Source: Paracoccaceae bacterium (GTDB taxonomy: Bacteria; Pseudomonadota; Alphaproteobacteria; Rhodobacterales; Rhodobacteraceae). From it: a stretch of DNA of 6,718 nucleotides. The notes beneath the pieces are model-generated. The model worked only from the letters and a program-made list of their open reading frames with translations. It was not told the origin of the DNA and did not search any database. The translations under genes were made by a program, and so were the position numbers. The DNA is taken from assembly GCA_002746395.1 (NCBI GenBank), contig NVXA01000003.1, forward strand, positions 229,253 to 235,970, in the 5' to 3' direction. This document shows, piece after piece, positions 5,800-6,718 of this stretch (its first letter is position 1; each line of letters starts with the position of its first letter).

Positions 5800-5829
5800 G
5801 TTCTAGCCGCTTCCCCTATGCTTTTGCAA
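5800..5829 (-). promoter_or_regulatory. Candidate promoter of the cytochrome gene
   Basis: On the minus strand TTGCAA (5824-5829), 18 bases and TAGAAC (5800-5805) give a four-of-six match in each box. The start would fall near 5793, about 50 bases before the ATG. The spacing and -35 box equal those of the candidate at 5092-5121. The 124-bp region 5745-5868 must also hold the plus-strand pheA promoter, for which I found no convincing pair of boxes. Confidence 0.35.
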
Positions 5830-5859
5830 GGTGTAGAAGCGCGACGAAACGACCGATCT

Positions 5860-5863
5860 AGGA
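5860..5863 (+). promoter_or_regulatory. Ribosome binding site of pheA
   Basis: AGGA lies five bases before the first ATG (5869) and eight before the second (5872), so it can serve either. The second ATG has the more usual spacing. Confidence 0.5.
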
Positions 5864-5868
5864 TGTAA

Positions 5869-6708
5869 ATGATGACAAATGGTATTTCTTTCCAAGGCGA
5901 GCCTGGCGCGTACTCCCATCAGGCGTGTGTCGAGATGTTTCCGGATATGGAAGCTTTGCCGTGCAATACCTTTGAAGGCGCGGTTGCGGCGGTCAAAGAA
6001 GGGCGTGCAAAATTGGCGATGTTGCCGGTGGAAAACTCCACATACGGACGGGTGGCAGACATCCACCATCTGTTGCCGGAAACCGGCCTGCACATCATTG
6101 GCGAACATTTCGTGCGGGTGCATATCAACCTGATGGTTGTGCCGGGCACTAAGCTGGAACAGGTCAAACAGGCGATGAGCCATACGGTTTTGCTGGGGCA
6201 GTGCCGGACGTTCTTGAAGGAACACGCGATTGCGCCGCGCACGGGTGTGGATACGGCTGGATCGGCCAAGCAGGTGGCGGAAGATGGCAATCCTGCGATG
6301 GCGGCGCTGGCGTCTGAATTGGCGGGGTCGATTTACGGGTTGGAGACGGTGGCCGCAAATATCGAGGATAACCAGCACAACACCACGCGCTTTCTGGTGA
6401 TGGCGCCGGAACCCAAGCGCCCGACGGGTGAAGGGCTGATGACGACGATTGTCTTTCAGGTCCGCAACATCCCCGCCGCGCTTTATAAAGCGATGGGTGG
6501 GTTTGCGACCAACAGCGTGAACATGTTGAAACTGGAAAGCTATATGGTTGGTGGCAATTTCACGGCTACGCAGTTTTATGCGGACATCGAGGGCCACCCC
6601 GGTGACGCGGCGGTTGATCGTGCGTTGGAGGAGTTGGCGTATTTCACCACGCATCTGGATATTCTGGGCGTTTACCCGATGGATGGGTTCCGTAAATCTG
6701 TCAAATAG
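5869..6708 (+). CDS. pheA: Prephenate dehydratase, monofunctional
   Basis: The enzyme converts prephenate to phenylpyruvate in cytoplasmic phenylalanine synthesis. The 279-aa product is the usual length for the single-function form, with no chorismate mutase domain in front. The catalytic domain (about 5-180) shows FQGEPGAYSH (8-17), PVENSTYG (53-60) and the DNQHNTTRF segment (167-175), whose TRF part holds the catalytic threonine of the family. A C-terminal ACT domain (about 190-270) begins TTIVFQVRNIPAALYKAMGG and has NMLKLESY; ACT domains of this family bind phenylalanine for feedback control. The usual ESRP motif reads LESYMVGG here, which I believe is common in alphaproteobacteria. The start is ATGATG with AGGA upstream; either ATG may be used. 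It diverges from the cytochrome gene, and the stop TAG at 6706-6708 is ten bases from the window end. Confidence 0.95.
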   Translation: MMTNGISFQGEPGAYSHQACVEMFPDMEALPCNTFEGAVAAVKEGRAKLAMLPVENSTYGRVADIHHLLPETGLHIIGEHFVRVHINLMVVPGTKLEQVKQAMSHTVLLGQCRTFLKEHAIAPRTGVDTAGSAKQVAEDGNPAMAALASELAGSIYGLETVAANIEDNQHNTTRFLVMAPEPKRPTGEGLMTTIVFQVRNIPAALYKAMGGFATNSVNMLKLESYMVGGNFTATQFYADIEGHPGDAAVDRALEELAYFTTHLDILGVYPMDGFRKSVK

Positions 6709-6718
6709 CAGGTATCGC

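Noticed and set aside
5818..5868. Possible 16-codon leader peptide ending right before pheA
   Set aside because: It contains no phenylalanine codons, has no Shine-Dalgarno sequence, and no alternative terminator hairpin follows, so a phenylalanine attenuator is not supported.
5803..6654. 283-aa minus-strand open frame opposite pheA
   Set aside because: It is rich in Arg and His, resembles no protein, and lies entirely antisense to a clear prephenate dehydratase; a shadow of biased codon use.

Overview
The window looks like an ordinary stretch of an alphaproteobacterial chromosome, most likely a roseobacter-type member of the Rhodobacteraceae. The evidence is a membrane-anchored cytochrome c of the cytochrome cy/CycM type, an alphaproteobacterial prephenate dehydratase, a TerB-J (DjlA-like) protein beside an endonuclease/exonuclease/phosphatase-family protein, and an M3 oligoendopeptidase. 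Base composition is a little above half G+C by eye. I see no phage, IS, CRISPR, tRNA or rRNA signal. The organism call comes from recognising families, not from a search.

Layout. Bases 1-639 (+) hold the C-terminal two thirds or so of an OppF-type oligopeptide transporter ATPase whose 5' end lies outside the window. A 113-bp spacer (640-752) separates it from the convergent pepF; it holds a hairpin, three 11-bp tandem repeats and a 13-bp direct repeat. A run of minus-strand genes then fills 753-5053. Read in the direction of transcription they are: a 43-codon small membrane protein that is easily missed (4922-5053), a PAT-like GNAT acetyltransferase (4422-4910), a TerB-J protein (3680-4366), an EEP-family nuclease/phosphatase (2641-3678) and the M3 oligoendopeptidase (753-2576). 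Gaps are 11, 55, 1 and 64 bp, so some or all may be co-transcribed. The minus-strand cytochrome gene (5199-5744) ends at a strong intrinsic terminator (5154-5180). The cytochrome gene and pheA (5869-6708, +) diverge from a 124-bp control region.

How the genes fit together. OppF powers oligopeptide import and the neighbouring PepF-type enzyme would cut imported peptides in the cytoplasm, a plausible peptide-use pair although convergently transcribed. The TerB-J and EEP genes are joined stop-to-start and are probably translationally coupled. The cytochrome (electron transfer to a terminal oxidase) and pheA (phenylalanine synthesis) share only an upstream region.

I found no convincing undescribed multi-gene system. 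The most useful points are the 43-aa membrane protein with a perfect GGAGG site, which also changes the likely start of the acetyltransferase; the helically phased GTACACAA repeats in the convergent spacer; and the probable TTG start of the EEP gene.
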